Assembly (NCBI RefSeq): GCF_008124625.1
Contig: NZ_VNHM01000003.1
Span: 62,001-126,000, forward strand
Origin: Desulfallas thermosapovorans DSM 6562
GTDB taxonomy: Bacteria; Bacillota; Desulfotomaculia; Desulfotomaculales; Desulfallaceae
Direction: 5' to 3'
Length of the DNA: 64,000 nt
Below, piece after piece: positions 63,474-64,000 of the stretch. The stretch's first letter is position 1. Every line of letters begins with the position of its first letter. Under the pieces are notes generated by a model. The model saw only the letters and a list, made by a program, of their open reading frames with translations. It was not told the origin of the DNA and did not search any database. A program made the translations under genes and the position numbers.

Positions 63474-63924
63474 ATTCATAAATCCAGTTATCTATGTCCC
63501 GTTTGTATTCTATTATTTCTCCCGGCGCAAAAAACAATGCCAGTTCCCTGGCTGCACTTTCGACAGAGTCCGAGCCGTGTACCACATTGCGGCCGATATC
63601 CATGCCAAAGGTGCCGCGGATAGTTCCCTGGGCAGCTTTAAGGGGGTTGGTTGCCCCCATCATTTCCCGGGCCGTGCTCACTGCATCTTTACCCTCCAAA
63701 GCCATGGCCACCACCGGGCCGGAAGTGATATAGTCCACCAGTGGTTCAAAAAACGGCTTGCCGCGATGTTCCCCGTAGTGACGCTCGGCCAATTCCCGGG
63801 ATATATGCAGCATTTTCAGGCCCACAATTTTGAGCCCTTTTTTTTCAAAGCGGGATATGATTTCCCCGATTAAATTTCTCTGTACACCGTCCGGCTTTAC
63901 CATTACATAAGTCCGCTCCAACAA
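63472..63924 (-). CDS. ndk: Nucleoside diphosphate kinase
   Basis: The 150-residue protein has the Ndk pattern: [56 protein letters not shown] and the active-site His in [12 protein letters not shown]. It equilibrates NTP and NDP pools. The TTG start follows AGGAGG at 6 nt. It is located 11 bp after the partial gene at the window edge and is probably in its operon. Confidence 0.97.
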   Translation of the reverse strand: MLERTYVMVKPDGVQRNLIGEIISRFEKKGLKIVGLKMLHISRELAERHYGEHRGKPFFEPLVDYITSGPVVAMALEGKDAVSTAREMMGATNPLKAAQGTIRGTFGMDIGRNVVHGSDSVESAARELALFFAPGEIIEYKRDIDNWIYE

Positions 63925-63935
63925 ATAAAACCTCC

Positions 63936-64000
63936 TTAAGCTTTATTGGCCTCAATACCTGCTTCCTTCATAATACTTGCAAATTCTTCCGCTTCGAGGG
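63936..64000 (-). CDS. C-terminal end of an unidentified protein (cut by the window edge)
   Basis: On the minus strand the frame ends [20 protein letters not shown] followed by TAA (63936-63938). Codon use and the ndk ribosome site directly after the stop support a real gene. It is too short to identify. Confidence 0.6.
   Translation of the reverse strand, partial: LEAEEFASIMKEAGIEANKA

Noticed and set aside
1-64000. CRISPR arrays, tRNA and rRNA genes, prophage structural genes
   Set aside because: No regularly spaced repeats, no cloverleaf-like or rRNA-like stretches and no phage structural proteins were recognised; a tRNA scan would be decisive.

Overview
The window looks like a chromosomal segment of a strictly anaerobic, spore-former-type Firmicute of the Desulfotomaculum/Pelotomaculum group (Peptococcaceae in the broad sense). 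Pointers are an electron-bifurcating-type [FeFe] hydrogenase operon, a lactate oxidation operon, a small siroheme sulfite reductase, hybrid cluster protein, formate-tetrahydrofolate ligase, ADP-forming acyl-CoA synthetase, purine-rich ribosome sites and frequent GTG/TTG starts. This assignment is inferred from gene content, not from a marker gene. No rRNA, tRNA or CRISPR array was seen. Layout: 0-3 kb is accessory and decayed (partial unknown gene, IS256-type transposase remnant, frameshifted membrane/TIG-like gene, DUF1801 remnant). 3-12 kb is an NRDE protein followed by a minus-strand lactate regulon: FMN dehydrogenase, LctP permease, LutC, a LutB-LutA fusion, a FadR-family regulator and GlcD. 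Three TGGTnnnACC palindromes lie beside its genes. 12-19.6 kb holds hcp, a PadR-GH3-MFS operon and a second MFS gene. 19.8-21.6 kb holds a small sulfite reductase, a decayed sensor gene, and a mosaic built from pieces of the neighbouring sulfite reductase and MFS genes. 21.6-27.3 kb is the hydrogenase operon (DRTGG, NuoE-like, HATPase, 2Fe-2S ferredoxin, NuoF-like, HydA). 27.4-41.8 kb is an accessory island in decay. It holds a HigB/HigA-IrrE toxin-antitoxin pair broken by an exact 67-bp tandem duplication, and an Hma-type (helicase-methylase-ATPase) defence locus in which one deletion fused the front of the helicase to the back of the methylase. It also holds orphan copies of the 3' end of a TylF-like methyltransferase gene, PIN and Fic-like remnants, a VapBC-like pair, and two secreted-protein genes broken by a stop codon and a frameshift. 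41.8-49.5 kb encodes trehalose and alpha-glucan metabolism (TreT, TreZ, GH57, GH13). 49.6-53.2 kb encodes YmaF and folate synthesis (FolK, FolB, FolP) with an HD hydrolase. 53.4-64 kb encodes acyl-CoA/acetate metabolism, DUF362, MaoC, DUF134, Fhs, an FlK-like thioesterase and Ndk. Working together, the core genes describe a lactate- and H2-metabolising anaerobe with C1/folate metabolism, trehalose synthesis and acyl-CoA activation. The most informative observations are structural: an operator set that predicts the lactate regulon, a fold-back mosaic at 21.3-21.6 kb, the Hma deletion junction, the frame-breaking tandem duplication in the antitoxin, and several single-base disruptions. The single-base events could also be sequencing errors.
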